Shown here one piece after another: positions 35,002-43,554 of a stretch of 64,000 nucleotides of DNA. This DNA is from Amycolatopsis sp. CA-128772 (GTDB lineage: Bacteria > Actinomycetota > Actinomycetes > Mycobacteriales > Pseudonocardiaceae). The position numbers and the translations under genes were made by a program. Each line of letters begins with the position of its first letter. The first letter of the stretch is position 1. The notes under the pieces are model-generated. The model ran no database searches. It was not told where the DNA came from and saw only the letters and a list, made by a program, of their open reading frames with translations. The stretch is taken from the NCBI RefSeq assembly GCF_002904295.1, contig NZ_PPHG01000089.1:62001-126000 (forward strand), in the 5' to 3' direction.

Positions 35002-36188
35002 CCCAGCATCCGGGCGGCGACGGCGTCCTGCCGGGCCGCGATCCGCGCCGCCCACTGCTCCGGCGTCACCCGCGCGTCGGCGTGGTGGGGCAGCCGGTCG
35101 GGCAGTTCGTCGGTCTTGACCACCTCGACGACCGGGCCGTCGGCCGGGCCGAGGTCGCGCGCCAGCCGCTGCCAGCGGATCTGCACGTACCCGCGGTCGT
35201 GCCCGGTGAGTTCCAGCCAGTTCGCCAGGCCGGGGTCGCGCTCGCTGATCACGAACCGGATCTTGCCGTCCGGATCGACGTGCGCCTGGTCGGCGGTGAG
35301 GCTCGTCTGGTGGTTGATGTAGTCGAGCGAGACGTACCAGAGGCTGCCGAGCTGAATGCCCTGGTACGGCGCGTCCGCGCAGCGCGGCACGGTGACGATC
35401 ATCGCCTCTTCGGGGCCGAGCTCGTAGTGCCCGGCCGAGGAGAACTGCGTGGTGAGCCCGCCCGGTGTCGAGCGCGGCTCGGTCATCGTGTTCACCGGCA
35501 GGTTGTCGTAGAACCACTTCGGGAAGGCCAGGAACGTCTTCAGCCGGCTCAGCAGGATCTTGCCGGTGACGCCGTAGCGCTTGGCCAGCGCGGACCGGTC
35601 CGGCACCGGCGGCGCCTGGCCCGCGGTGTCGACGCACCGGATGCGGATCTCGCCGCGCCGCTCGGTCGCCCAGTCGCTGTGGACCTCGCGGACCACGAGC
35701 ATCGACGAGCCCTTGCCGAGGACGAAGAAGTTCGGCCCCGGGTTCTCGCGGGCCGGGCCGAACCGCAGCTCGAACCGGCCGTCGGCCCCGATTTCGAGGG
35801 CGCGGTCGTCGAACGCGGCCAGGCTGTCGGGCACCTCGACCGGCGAATAGTCGCCGTTGAGGACCTGGAAGCTCAGGTCGGCGGTGGTGCCGCGGACGCC
35901 GGTGACCAGGTATTCGCGGTCGTCGCGGATGTTCGCGTTGAAGTACAGCGTGTCCGGGTTGTCCAGGCCCATCTTCGTGTACGGCCCGGTGGAGGCGGTG
36001 AAGTACGGGAAGTCGCGCTGGTAGGCCCAGGTTATCTGCAGGGACGCCCGGATGCTGCCGGCGAGGTAGTCGTAGCCCTCGAGCAGGCCCTGCTCGGTCT
36101 GCGCCGGCGGGGCCGCGGCGATCAGCTTTTCGGCCTCGACGATGGCGTCGGCGAACGGCCGGGTCAACGAGAACTCGTTCTCGATCAT
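34998..36188 (-). CDS. DUF1214-domain protein
   Basis: A 396-residue protein with a central region typical of DUF1214 (GPYTKMGLDNPDTLYFNANI, YELGPEEAMIVTVPRCADAPYQGIQLGSLW). Function of the family is unknown; members often sit beside degradation or lipid-modifying genes. The ATG overlaps the stop of the SnoaL-like gene (36185-36188). No signal peptide is seen. Its fixed place between SDR and SnoaL-like genes implies a part in the same small-molecule pathway. Confidence 0.82.
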   Translation of the reverse strand: MIENEFSLTRPFADAIVEAEKLIAAAPPAQTEQGLLEGYDYLAGSIRASLQITWAYQRDFPYFTASTGPYTKMGLDNPDTLYFNANIRDDREYLVTGVRGTTADLSFQVLNGDYSPVEVPDSLAAFDDRALEIGADGRFELRFGPARENPGPNFFVLGKGSSMLVVREVHSDWATERRGEIRIRCVDTAGQAPPVPDRSALAKRYGVTGKILLSRLKTFLAFPKWFYDNLPVNTMTEPRSTPGGLTTQFSSAGHYELGPEEAMIVTVPRCADAPYQGIQLGSLWYVSLDYINHQTSLTADQAHVDPDGKIRFVISERDPGLANWLELTGHDRGYVQIRWQRLARDLGPADGPVVEVVKTDELPDRLPHHADARVTPEQWAARIAARQDAVAARMLG

Positions 36189-36664
36189 GCCGGGACGGCC
36201 CAGCGGTTGGCGATCAGCCGGAAGCCCGGGACGCTGTCGAAGGACAGCATCGACTCGTAGGTCCGGACGTACCCGATGTGGGACATCCGCCAGGCGCCGT
36301 CGTCGTCGCGGCGGTAGGTGTCCTCGTAGAACGCGGCGCCTTCGATGATCACCTTGTGCTCGGGCACGATGACCTTGTCGGTGAACGACCACCGCCCGGT
36401 CGCGGTGTCGCCGTCGACCTCGATCTCGGGCTGACCGGCGTGGTGCACCGTGATGATGCCGTTGCCGAGGCTCTGGGTGAGGAAGCCGACGATGGCGTCG
36501 CGGCCTTCGAACTGCTTCCCGTCACCGCCCACCGCGTGCGTCCCGTAGTCGGCCGTGGCGTCGACGGTGAACGTGCCGGCCACCTCGTCCCACAGTTTCA
36601 GGTCCACCCCGCGCAGGTACCGGTACTTCAGCCGCTTGATCTCTTCGAGTACGACCAGGTCCAT
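36185..36664 (-). CDS. SnoaL-like / NTF2-fold protein
   Basis: A 159-residue cone-shaped alpha+beta barrel protein (EIKRLKYRYLRGVDLKLWDE ... GRDAIVGFL ... TVHHAGQPEIEVDGDTATGRW). The fold hosts isomerases, hydratases and cyclases. The first gene of a four-gene leftward operon. A weak GACGCT -10 lies 6 nt before the ATG, 17 bp from TTGTCA, so it may be leaderless. Confidence 0.85.
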   Translation of the reverse strand: MDLVVLEEIKRLKYRYLRGVDLKLWDEVAGTFTVDATADYGTHAVGGDGKQFEGRDAIVGFLTQSLGNGIITVHHAGQPEIEVDGDTATGRWSFTDKVIVPEHKVIIEGAAFYEDTYRRDDDGAWRMSHIGYVRTYESMLSFDSVPGFRLIANRWAVPA

Positions 36665-36670
36665 CCCCAC

Positions 36671-36721
36671 AGCGTCCCGCACCGCTTGACCAATGACAAG
36701 AACATGTTCTACTTTTTTCCG
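36671..36721. promoter_or_regulatory. Divergent promoter and palindromic operator of the sulfonation genes
   Basis: Rightward: TTGACC (36686-36691), 18 bp, TACTTT (36710-36715), with the cysD GTG 6 nt later. Leftward: TTGTCA (complement of 36694-36699), 17 bp, GACGCT, with the SnoaL-like ATG 6 nt later. The perfect palindrome AGAACATGTTCT (36699-36710) lies between both -35 and -10 sets, where one repressor could switch both halves. Confidence 0.7.
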
Positions 36722-37636
36722 GTGTCCGTGACCTCGTACGAGCTCTCGCACCTGGCCGCGCTCGAGGCGGAGGCCGTGCACGTCTTCCGCGAAGTCGCGG
36801 CGACCTTCGAGCGCCCGGTCCTGCTCTTCTCCGGCGGCAAGGACTCGGTGGTGATGCTGCACGCCGCCGCCAAGGCGTTCTGGCCGGCGCCGCTGCCGTT
36901 CCCGGTGCTGCACGTCGACACCGGCCACAACTTCGACGAGGTGCTGCGGTTCCGCGACGAGACCGTCGCCGCCCTGGGCCTGCGCCTGCTCGTCGCGAGC
37001 GTCCAGGACGACCTCGACGCCGGTCGCGTCGTCGAGGAGACCGGGCCGGGAGCCGGCCGCAACCGGCTGCAGACGGTGACGCTGCTGCGGGCGATCCGCG
37101 AGGGCGGCTTCGACGCCGTGTTCGGCGGCGCCCGCCGGGACGAGGAGAAGGCCCGCGCGAAGGAGCGGGTCTTCAGCTTCCGCGACGAGCACGGCCAGTG
37201 GGACCCGCGGGCGCAGCGCCCCGAGCTGTGGAACCTCTACAACGGCCGGCACCGCCGCGGCGAGCACATCCGCGTCTTCCCGCTGTCGAACTGGACCGAG
37301 CTGGACATCTGGCAGTACATCCGGGACGAGCGGATCGCGCTGCCGCCGCTGTACTACGCCCACCAACGCCCGGTGGTCCAGCGCGACGGCATGCTGCTGG
37401 CGGCCACCCGGTTCCTGTCCCTTGTGGACGGCGAACAGCCGTACGAGGCGACCGTGCGCTTCCGGACCGTCGGCGACGCCACCTGCACCGGTTGCGTCGA
37501 GTCCTCGGCGGCGACACCGTCCGAAGTGGTCGCCGAGGTGGCCGCCACCCGCGTAACCGAGCGCGGGGCGACGCGCGCCGACGACCGGATTTCCGAAGCA
37601 GGCATGGAAGACCGCAAGCGAGAGGGCTACTTCTGA
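36722..37636 (+). CDS. cysD: Sulfate adenylyltransferase subunit 2
   Basis: About 304 residues. The PP-loop ATP pyrophosphatase motif is LLFSGGKDSVVMLH, followed by FGGARRDEEKARAKERVFSFRD and the conserved tail EDRKREGYF. With CysN it makes adenosine phosphosulfate from ATP and sulfate. The GTG at 36722 (or 36728) fits the leaderless promoter; an ATG at 36704 lies inside the operator and is less likely. The stop overlaps the cysNC start (TGATG). Confidence 0.95.
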   Translation: MSVTSYELSHLAALEAEAVHVFREVAATFERPVLLFSGGKDSVVMLHAAAKAFWPAPLPFPVLHVDTGHNFDEVLRFRDETVAALGLRLLVASVQDDLDAGRVVEETGPGAGRNRLQTVTLLRAIREGGFDAVFGGARRDEEKARAKERVFSFRDEHGQWDPRAQRPELWNLYNGRHRRGEHIRVFPLSNWTELDIWQYIRDERIALPPLYYAHQRPVVQRDGMLLAATRFLSLVDGEQPYEATVRFRTVGDATCTGCVESSAATPSEVVAEVAATRVTERGATRADDRISEAGMEDRKREGYF

Positions 37637-39447
37637 TGCAGCTGCTGAGGATCGCCACGGCGGGAAGCGTGGACGACGGGAAGTCCACGCTGATCGGCCG
37701 GCTGCTGTTCGACTCGAAGGCGATCTTCACCGACCAGCTCGCCGCCGTCGAACGCGCCAGCCGCGACCGCGGCGAGGACTACCCGGACCTCGCGCTGCTC
37801 ACCGACGGCCTGCGCGCCGAGCGCGAACAGGGCATCACGATCGACGTCGCCCACCGCTACTTCGCCACGCCGCGGCGCAAGTTCATCATCGCCGACACCC
37901 CGGGTCACCTGCAGTACACGCGGAACATGGTGACCGGCGCCTCCACCGCCGACCTGGCGCTGATCCTCGTCGACGCGCGCAAGGGCGTCCTCGAACAGTC
38001 GCGGCGGCACGCGTTCCTCGCCTCGCTGCTCGGGATCGGGCACCTCGTGGTGTGCGTGAACAAGATGGACCTCGTCGGCTGGTCCCCGGAGCGGTTCGAC
38101 GAGATCCGCGAGGACTTCCGCCGGTTCGCGATGAAACTCGACGTCGCCGACCTGACCTTCGTGCCGGTTTCCGCGCTGCACGGCGACAACGTCGTCCACC
38201 GCAGCGCGAGCATGCCGTGGTACGAGGGCACTTCGCTGCTGCACCAGCTTGAAGAGGTGCACGTCGCTTCCGACCGCAACCTGATCGACGCCCGGTTCCC
38301 GGTGCAGTACGTCATCCGCCGGTCCGATTTCCGCGGCTACGCGGGCACCATCGCGGGCGGGGTGTTCAAGCCGGGCGACGAGGTCGTCGCGCTGCCGTCC
38401 GGTTTCACCTCGAAGGTGCGCGCGGTGTGGGGCCCGGGCGGGCAGCCCCTGGACGAGGCGTTCACGGGGCAGGCGGTGGCCGTCGAGCTGGCCGACGACC
38501 TCGACCTCGGCCGCGGGGCCATGCTGTGCCGCCCCGGCAACCGGGCCGGATCGGCCCGCGAGGTCGATGCCCTGGTCTGCTGGTTCTCCGAGCGCGCCGC
38601 CCTGACGCCGGGCGCGACCTACGCGGTCCGGCACACGACCACCGAGACGCGCGGCACGGTGGAGCGGCTGGAATACCGCCTCGACGTGACCACCCTGCAC
38701 CGTGACGAGACCGCGGAAGCGCTGGCCTTGAACGACATCGGCCGCATCCGCCTGCGGACGCGCAGCCCGCTGCTGTTCGACCCGTACCGCCGCAACCGCG
38801 CGACCGGCGGGTTCCTGCTGGTCGACGAGCACACCGGCGACACGGTCGCGGCGGGCATGATCACCGGCGCCCCGGCGTCCCCGGTGGTCTGGCACACGGC
38901 GGCGGTCCGCCGCGAGGACCGCCCGACCCGCGGCGCGACGGTGTGGCTCACCGGGCTGTCGGCGTCGGGCAAGTCGTCGGTGGCGGTCGAACTGGAACGC
39001 CGGCTGGTCGCGGCGGGCCGCCCGGCGTACCTGCTGGACGGCGACAACCTGCGGCACGGCCTCAACGCCGGGCTGGGGTTCAGCCCCGGGGACCGCGCGG
39101 AGAACGTCCGGCGGGTGGCGGAGGTGGCGCGCCTGTTCGCGGACGCGGGCGTGGTCGCGATCGCGTCCCTGATCAGCCCGTATTCGGAAGATCGGGCCCG
39201 GGCGCGGGCGGTGCACGAGGGCCTGCCGTTCGTGGAGGTCTTCGTCGACACGCCCCTGGAGGTCTGCGAAGCCCGCGACCCGAAGGGCATGTACGCGAAG
39301 GCACGCGCGGGCGAGATCACCGGCTTCACGGGCATCGACGCGCCCTACGAGCGTCCGTCGGCCCCCGATCTGGTGCTGCGCCCGGGCGACGGCGACCCGG
39401 CGGCGATGGCGGCGGCGATCCAGGCCCGGCTCGACGACCTCGGCTGA
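37636..39447 (+). CDS. cysNC: Bifunctional sulfate adenylyltransferase subunit 1 / APS kinase
   Basis: A 603-residue fusion. The N-terminal GTPase (GSVDDGKST, DTPGHLQYTRNM, NKMDLVGW) stimulates APS synthesis by CysD; the C-terminal APS kinase begins near residue 430 (WLTGLSASGKSS, LDGDNLRHGLN, RRVAEVARLFADAG). The product is therefore PAPS, the sulfate donor of sulfotransferases. It overlaps cysD by one base. No PAPS/APS reductase or sulfite reductase gene lies nearby, unlike assimilation loci. Confidence 0.95.
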   Translation: MQLLRIATAGSVDDGKSTLIGRLLFDSKAIFTDQLAAVERASRDRGEDYPDLALLTDGLRAEREQGITIDVAHRYFATPRRKFIIADTPGHLQYTRNMVTGASTADLALILVDARKGVLEQSRRHAFLASLLGIGHLVVCVNKMDLVGWSPERFDEIREDFRRFAMKLDVADLTFVPVSALHGDNVVHRSASMPWYEGTSLLHQLEEVHVASDRNLIDARFPVQYVIRRSDFRGYAGTIAGGVFKPGDEVVALPSGFTSKVRAVWGPGGQPLDEAFTGQAVAVELADDLDLGRGAMLCRPGNRAGSAREVDALVCWFSERAALTPGATYAVRHTTTETRGTVERLEYRLDVTTLHRDETAEALALNDIGRIRLRTRSPLLFDPYRRNRATGGFLLVDEHTGDTVAAGMITGAPASPVVWHTAAVRREDRPTRGATVWLTGLSASGKSSVAVELERRLVAAGRPAYLLDGDNLRHGLNAGLGFSPGDRAENVRRVAEVARLFADAGVVAIASLISPYSEDRARARAVHEGLPFVEVFVDTPLEVCEARDPKGMYAKARAGEITGFTGIDAPYERPSAPDLVLRPGDGDPAAMAAAIQARLDDLG

Positions 39448-39481
39448 AATTCGCTTGCCCGCGCCTTCTAGGGTGGGCGGC

Positions 39482-39847
39482 ATGACGTCGGTCAGGCAGG
39501 TCCAGGTCACCTTCGACTGCGCGGATCCCGAGCGCGTCGCCCGGTTCTGGAGCGAGGTGCTGGGGTATGAGCTCCAGGGCACCGCCTGCACCGACCCCGT
39601 CGGGGTGGGCCCGCGGCTGTACTTCCAGCGCGTGCCCGAAGGCAAGGTCGTCAAGAACCGCGTGCACCTCGACGTCCGGGTCGGCACGGGGCTCGCCGGC
39701 GAAGAGCGGCTGGCCGCGCTCGAGGCCGAGGGCGCACGGCTGGTGGCGCTCGGCGCGGTCCGCGGGCAGCTCCTGCTCGCCGACGACGAAAACGAGTCGT
39801 GCCTGAACATGCGGGACGTCGAGGGCAACGAGTTCTGCCTGGACTGA
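39482..39847 (+). CDS. VOC-family (glyoxalase-like) protein
   Basis: A 121-residue single-domain protein of the glyoxalase/bleomycin-resistance fold (VQVTFDCADPERVARFWSEVLGYE ... LNMRDVEGNEFCLD). Function of this small actinobacterial group is unknown. TAGGGT lies 7 nt before the ATG, suggesting a leaderless transcript separate from cysNC. Confidence 0.85.
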   Translation: MTSVRQVQVTFDCADPERVARFWSEVLGYELQGTACTDPVGVGPRLYFQRVPEGKVVKNRVHLDVRVGTGLAGEERLAALEAEGARLVALGAVRGQLLLADDENESCLNMRDVEGNEFCLD

Positions 39848-39854
39848 GTGCGTC

Positions 39855-40325
39855 TCAGTCGACCGGGACGTAGGCGCCGTCCTTGCGGGCGGCGGCGAGG
39901 TCCGCGTGCGAGGACGCGCCGGTCATGAAACGCCCTCGCACGACGCGGACGTAGGCACCGTCCAGCGGGAAGACGAGCACGACCTTCGGTCCGCCGGTTC
40001 CGCGCAGCACGGCCCCCGCCCGCAGGTGGCCGAGGAATTCGATGATGTCGCGTTCGATTCCGGCGGCAGATTCGCGCTGGTCGTCCCGCGAGATGTCGTA
40101 CAGGTCGGTGTCGATGTCGTAGGTGACGCGCCGGCCGCTCGACGGGTCCCGCGCCTCGAATTCAAGGCCGAGCCAGCGCCCCGGCTCGACGATCACGGTG
40201 GCCTCCCACGTCGACCCGGTCAGCCGCCACTTCACGCAGGCGCCGGCCTCCTCGGCGAGCACCACCGTCCACGGGGTGCTCGCCTGCAGCTCACGCAGGA
40301 AGCCGAGGAGGCGCGCACCGGACAC
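39855..40325 (-). CDS. Conserved hypothetical protein
   Basis: A 156-residue protein I do not recognise. It has no signal peptide or membrane segment; the middle is rich in acidic residues (YDIDTDLYDISRDDQRESAAG) and the C-terminus in beta-forming segments. A GTG start lies 2 bases after the methyltransferase stop, so it is probably co-transcribed and coupled. GC-ending codon use supports it as a real gene. Confidence 0.65.
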   Translation of the reverse strand: MSGARLLGFLRELQASTPWTVVLAEEAGACVKWRLTGSTWEATVIVEPGRWLGLEFEARDPSSGRRVTYDIDTDLYDISRDDQRESAAGIERDIIEFLGHLRAGAVLRGTGGPKVVLVFPLDGAYVRVVRGRFMTGASSHADLAAARKDGAYVPVD

Positions 40326-40327
40326 GG

Positions 40328-41044
40328 CTATCCGGCTTCCAGCACGAAGAACAGGAAACTCGGGAAGGTGTCGAGGAGTTCGAAATCCCCGGGGAACAGT
40401 TCCCGCGCCGCCGGCACCGGGTGCGGTTCGCTGATCGCCGCGATGCGGAAGCCGGCCGCGGTGAACGCGTCCGTCATCGCGTGCAGCGGCTTGTTCCAGA
40501 ACGTCATGCGCGCCTTGCGGCCGTGCAGCTCGAACTCGTCGGTCCAGGTGTACGGCTCGAAGTAGTCCGGCCGGGGCCCTTCGTGACGGTGCGTGACGTT
40601 GACCATCATCGGGTGGTTCACCGACGCGATGAGCCGGCCGCCGGGCTTCAGCACGCGCCGCAGCTCGGCCAGCGTCGGGGCCCAGTCGCGCAGGTAGTGC
40701 AGCACCAGGGACGCCATGACGTCGTCGAACTCCGCGTCCCCGAAGGGCAGCGGCTCGGCCAGGTCGGCGACCCGCAGGTCAACGTCCTCGCCGACCAGGC
40801 GCCGGGCCTGCGCCAGCATGCCCGCGCTCTGGTCGATCCCGGTCACGACGGCGCCCTGGTCCCGCAGCGCCGCGGACAACGGGCCCGAGCCGCAGCCGAC
40901 GTCGAGGATCCGCCGCCCGGCCACGTCCCCGGCCAGCGCCAGGGCCGCGGGCCGCTCGTAGTAGGCGTTCATCAGGCTGTCTGCGTTCTCGGCCGTGTAC
41001 GCCTCGGCGAATTCGTCGTATGCCGCAGTCATGGCGCCCATCAT
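40328..41044 (-). CDS. Class I SAM-dependent methyltransferase
   Basis: About 238 residues. The SAM-binding motif is ILDVGCGSGPLSAAL, followed by VTGIDQSAGML and FDDVMASLVLHYL, as in UbiE-like small-molecule methyltransferases. The acceptor is unknown. Several ATGs compete (41044, 41041, 41032); the conserved fold fits any. It begins 7 bases after the response regulator stop. Confidence 0.85.
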   Translation of the reverse strand: MMGAMTAAYDEFAEAYTAENADSLMNAYYERPAALALAGDVAGRRILDVGCGSGPLSAALRDQGAVVTGIDQSAGMLAQARRLVGEDVDLRVADLAEPLPFGDAEFDDVMASLVLHYLRDWAPTLAELRRVLKPGGRLIASVNHPMMVNVTHRHEGPRPDYFEPYTWTDEFELHGRKARMTFWNKPLHAMTDAFTAAGFRIAAISEPHPVPAARELFPGDFELLDTFPSFLFFVLEAG

Positions 41045-41051
41045 GCCCGAA

Positions 41052-41699
41052 TCATCCCGAGGGCGTCACGAACCCGGAATCGTAGGCCCGGACCACCGCC
41101 TGGGTCCGGTCGCGCGCGCCGAGCTTCGCCAGCACGTTGCCCACGTGGGTCTTCACCGTCTGGACGCCCAGGTACAGCTCGCCGGCGATTTCCACATTGG
41201 ACAGCCCGCCGGCCATCAGCCGCAGCACCTCGCGTTCGCGCTCGGTCAGCCCGGCGCCGGCCAGGCCGTCACCCGCCGGCGCGTGCCGGGCGGCCAGCCG
41301 GCGCAGTGCCGCCGGGAACAGCAGCGACTCCCCCGCCACCACCGTCCGGATCGCCGCGACGATCTCCTCCGGCCGGGCGCGCTTGAGCAGGAACCCGCTG
41401 GCGCCCGCGAGGAGCGCGTCGTAGACGTAGTCGTCGTTCTCGAAGGTGGTCACCACGATCACCTTCGGCGGCGTGTCCACAGTGGACATCAGGAGCGTGG
41501 TGGCCCGGATCCCGTCCACCGCGGGCATCCGCACGTCCATCAGCACGACGTCGGGGCGTAGCCGGGCGACCAGCCCGGGCACCTCCGCGCCGTCGGTGGC
41601 TTCCCCGACCACCGAAAGGCCGTCCTCGCTGTCGACGATCGCCCGCAGCCCGGCCCGGATCAGCGGCTCGTCGTCGACCAGCAGCACGCGCACGCTCAT
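41052..41699 (-). CDS. NarL/LuxR-family response regulator
   Basis: A 215-residue regulator. The receiver domain has the acidic pocket LLVDDEP, the phospho-acceptor in DVVLMDVRMP and the conserved lysine in FLLKRARPEE; the LuxR-type HTH reads LTEREREVLRLMAGGLSNVE IA region. It overlaps the sensor kinase stop by four bases (ATGA, 41696-41699), so it is its cognate partner. Confidence 0.93.
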   Translation of the reverse strand: MSVRVLLVDDEPLIRAGLRAIVDSEDGLSVVGEATDGAEVPGLVARLRPDVVLMDVRMPAVDGIRATTLLMSTVDTPPKVIVVTTFENDDYVYDALLAGASGFLLKRARPEEIVAAIRTVVAGESLLFPAALRRLAARHAPAGDGLAGAGLTEREREVLRLMAGGLSNVEIAGELYLGVQTVKTHVGNVLAKLGARDRTQAVVRAYDSGFVTPSG

Positions 41700-42922
41700 C
41701 GCCCGCTCCCCCACGGCACCCGCACCACGACCTCCCACCGCTCGTCCACCGGCCCGGCCGACAGCTCGCCGCCGAGCACCGCCACCCGCTCGGACATCCC
41801 GCGCAGGCCACGGCCGCCGCCCGCCCGGCCGGGGCCGCTCGCCAGCGGGTTCGCGACCCGCGCGCGCAGCTCGTGCGCCGCGACCCCGACGACCACCGCC
41901 ACCGGGACCCCACCGGCGTGGCGCACCGCGTTGGTCAGGCATTCCTGCAGGATCCGGTACACCTCGCGGGACACTACCGGCGGCACGGCGGCCAGGTCGC
42001 CGCCGATCTCGGCGGCCACCTCGGTGCCGGCCAGCCGGGTCGTTTCGAGCAGCGCCGGCAACGCGGTCAGCAGCGGCTGCGGCGCCCGGCCCGCCGCCTC
42101 CTCCCGCAGCAGCCCCAGCACGTGGTCGAGGTCGCCGAGCGCGGTGCGCGCCGACTCCTCGATGGCGGCCAGCGCCCGCTCGGTGAAATCCGGGTCGGTG
42201 CGCAGCGTCCGCCGGGCGGCACCTGCCTGGATGGTGACGACGCTCAGCGCGTGCCCGACCGAATCGTGCAACTCGCGGGCCAGCCGGTTGCGCTCGGCGA
42301 GCTGTTCGGTCCGCCGTTCGAGCCGGGCGATCCGGTCGGCGGCGGTCGTCCCGAGCAGCACGGCCGCGGCCCGGCGCAGCAGCCCGCCGGCCACCCCGAC
42401 GGCGTAGACCAGCAGCACCAGGCCGAGCAGGAAGACCAGCGGCAGCCACACCGACGCCCAGCCGGCCGGCACCAGGACCTGGTCGCCGGCGTCGGTCCGG
42501 AACAGGTGCCCGGTGAAGACGGCGCTGACGGACAGCCCGATCGCGACCGGCGCGGCGAGGCTGCAGAAGCTGACGACGAACCCGGCCCCGACGTGCAGCA
42601 CGAACATCGCGGCGGCCCGCAGCCGGCCCTGGCGCGTGTGCGGTTTCGCGGGCGCGTCCGGCACCGGGTCGTCCAGCAGCTCACGGACGGCGGTCGACTC
42701 CAGCACGTGAACCGCGGGCAGGAACGCCGTCCCGGCGAGAACGGCCAGGGTGAGCAGGCCGCCGACCACGGTGGCCCGCCCCAGCGTGGTGACGAAGGGC
42801 AGCAGCGACGGCACGGCAACGGCGGCGAACAGGATGTAGGGCACGCTGATGGCGCCACCGAGCACGAGGTAGACCCAGCGGCGGTAGGTCGCCTTGCTCG
42901 TCAGGGGCCGGAAGATCCGCAC
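41696..42922 (-). CDS. Sensor histidine kinase (HisKA_3 type)
   Basis: A 408-residue membrane kinase. Two clusters of hydrophobic helices (about residues 18-70 and 105-185) precede the dimerisation/phospho-acceptor helix RLARELHDSVGHALSVV with the histidine, and a C-terminal ATPase domain (LTNAVRHAG, GGRGLRGMSERV). The short loops between helices suggest sensing within the membrane. A GTG start at 42922 has no clear ribosome-binding site. Confidence 0.92.
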   Translation of the reverse strand: MRIFRPLTSKATYRRWVYLVLGGAISVPYILFAAVAVPSLLPFVTTLGRATVVGGLLTLAVLAGTAFLPAVHVLESTAVRELLDDPVPDAPAKPHTRQGRLRAAAMFVLHVGAGFVVSFCSLAAPVAIGLSVSAVFTGHLFRTDAGDQVLVPAGWASVWLPLVFLLGLVLLVYAVGVAGGLLRRAAAVLLGTTAADRIARLERRTEQLAERNRLARELHDSVGHALSVVTIQAGAARRTLRTDPDFTERALAAIEESARTALGDLDHVLGLLREEAAGRAPQPLLTALPALLETTRLAGTEVAAEIGGDLAAVPPVVSREVYRILQECLTNAVRHAGGVPVAVVVGVAAHELRARVANPLASGPGRAGGGRGLRGMSERVAVLGGELSAGPVDERWEVVVRVPWGSGR

Positions 42923-42979
42923 GGGCCGATCTTCGCAGCCGGAACCCCGGGTGCGCCTCCCTCCCGCGGTGGACCCGCG

Positions 42980-43444
42980 TCACCCGTCGCCGCCGGGCGG
43001 CGTCACCACGGTGCGGCGGAAGTGGGCGAAGATGACCGACGTCCGGACGTCGACGATCTCGCGGCGCTGCGTCAGCCGGTCGAGGACGAACCCGCTCAGC
43101 TGGTCGTTGTCGGCGACGGCGATGTGGAGGAGGAAGTCGTCGCTGCCGGACATGACGAAGACGGACAGCACCTCGGGCAGGCCCTCGACGAAGGCGCGGA
43201 AGGATTCGATGACGGCCCGGTCGGGTGGCCGCAGCCGCACGGCGACCATGGCCTGCACGGGCCGCCCGACCTTCTTCAGGTCGACGTCGACGGTGTGCCC
43301 GCGCACGATCCCCCGCCGGGTCAGCTCCCGCACCCGTTCGAGGCAGGTCGACTGCGCGATGTGCAGCCGGCGCGCGAGTTCCTTGTTGGTCTGCTTGGCG
43401 TCCTCCTGGAGCAGGGTCAGCAGGGCCGTGTCAAGTTCGTCCAT
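42980..43444 (-). CDS. Lrp/AsnC-family regulator
   Basis: A 154-residue regulator with an N-terminal HTH (NKELARRLHIAQSTCLERVRELTRRGIV) and a RAM ligand domain (VQAMVAVRL ... VFVMSGSDDFLLHIAV). The family senses amino acids. It is divergent from the EamA exporter, a common arrangement in which Lrp controls amino-acid efflux. Confidence 0.9.
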   Translation of the reverse strand: MDELDTALLTLLQEDAKQTNKELARRLHIAQSTCLERVRELTRRGIVRGHTVDVDLKKVGRPVQAMVAVRLRPPDRAVIESFRAFVEGLPEVLSVFVMSGSDDFLLHIAVADNDQLSGFVLDRLTQRREIVDVRTSVIFAHFRRTVVTPPGGDG

Positions 43445-43486
43445 CTCGCCTCTGCACTCGTGCTGTGGCTCGTGATATTCGCCATT

Positions 43487-43503
43487 TTCGGCAGTTCGCC
43501 GAA
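43487..43503. promoter_or_regulatory. Candidate Lrp operator
   Basis: TTCGGC-AGTTC-GCCGAA, a perfect 6-bp inverted repeat, with a further overlapping half-site ATTCGCC just to its left (from 43478). It lies in the lrp-eamA divergent region. The exporter's -10 (TACCGT, 43543-43548) is 40 bases downstream. Confidence 0.5.
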
Positions 43504-43554
43504 TCTAGCACGGAGTTTCCCGGCTCCCGATCGTTCGCTGTTTACCGTGGCACC

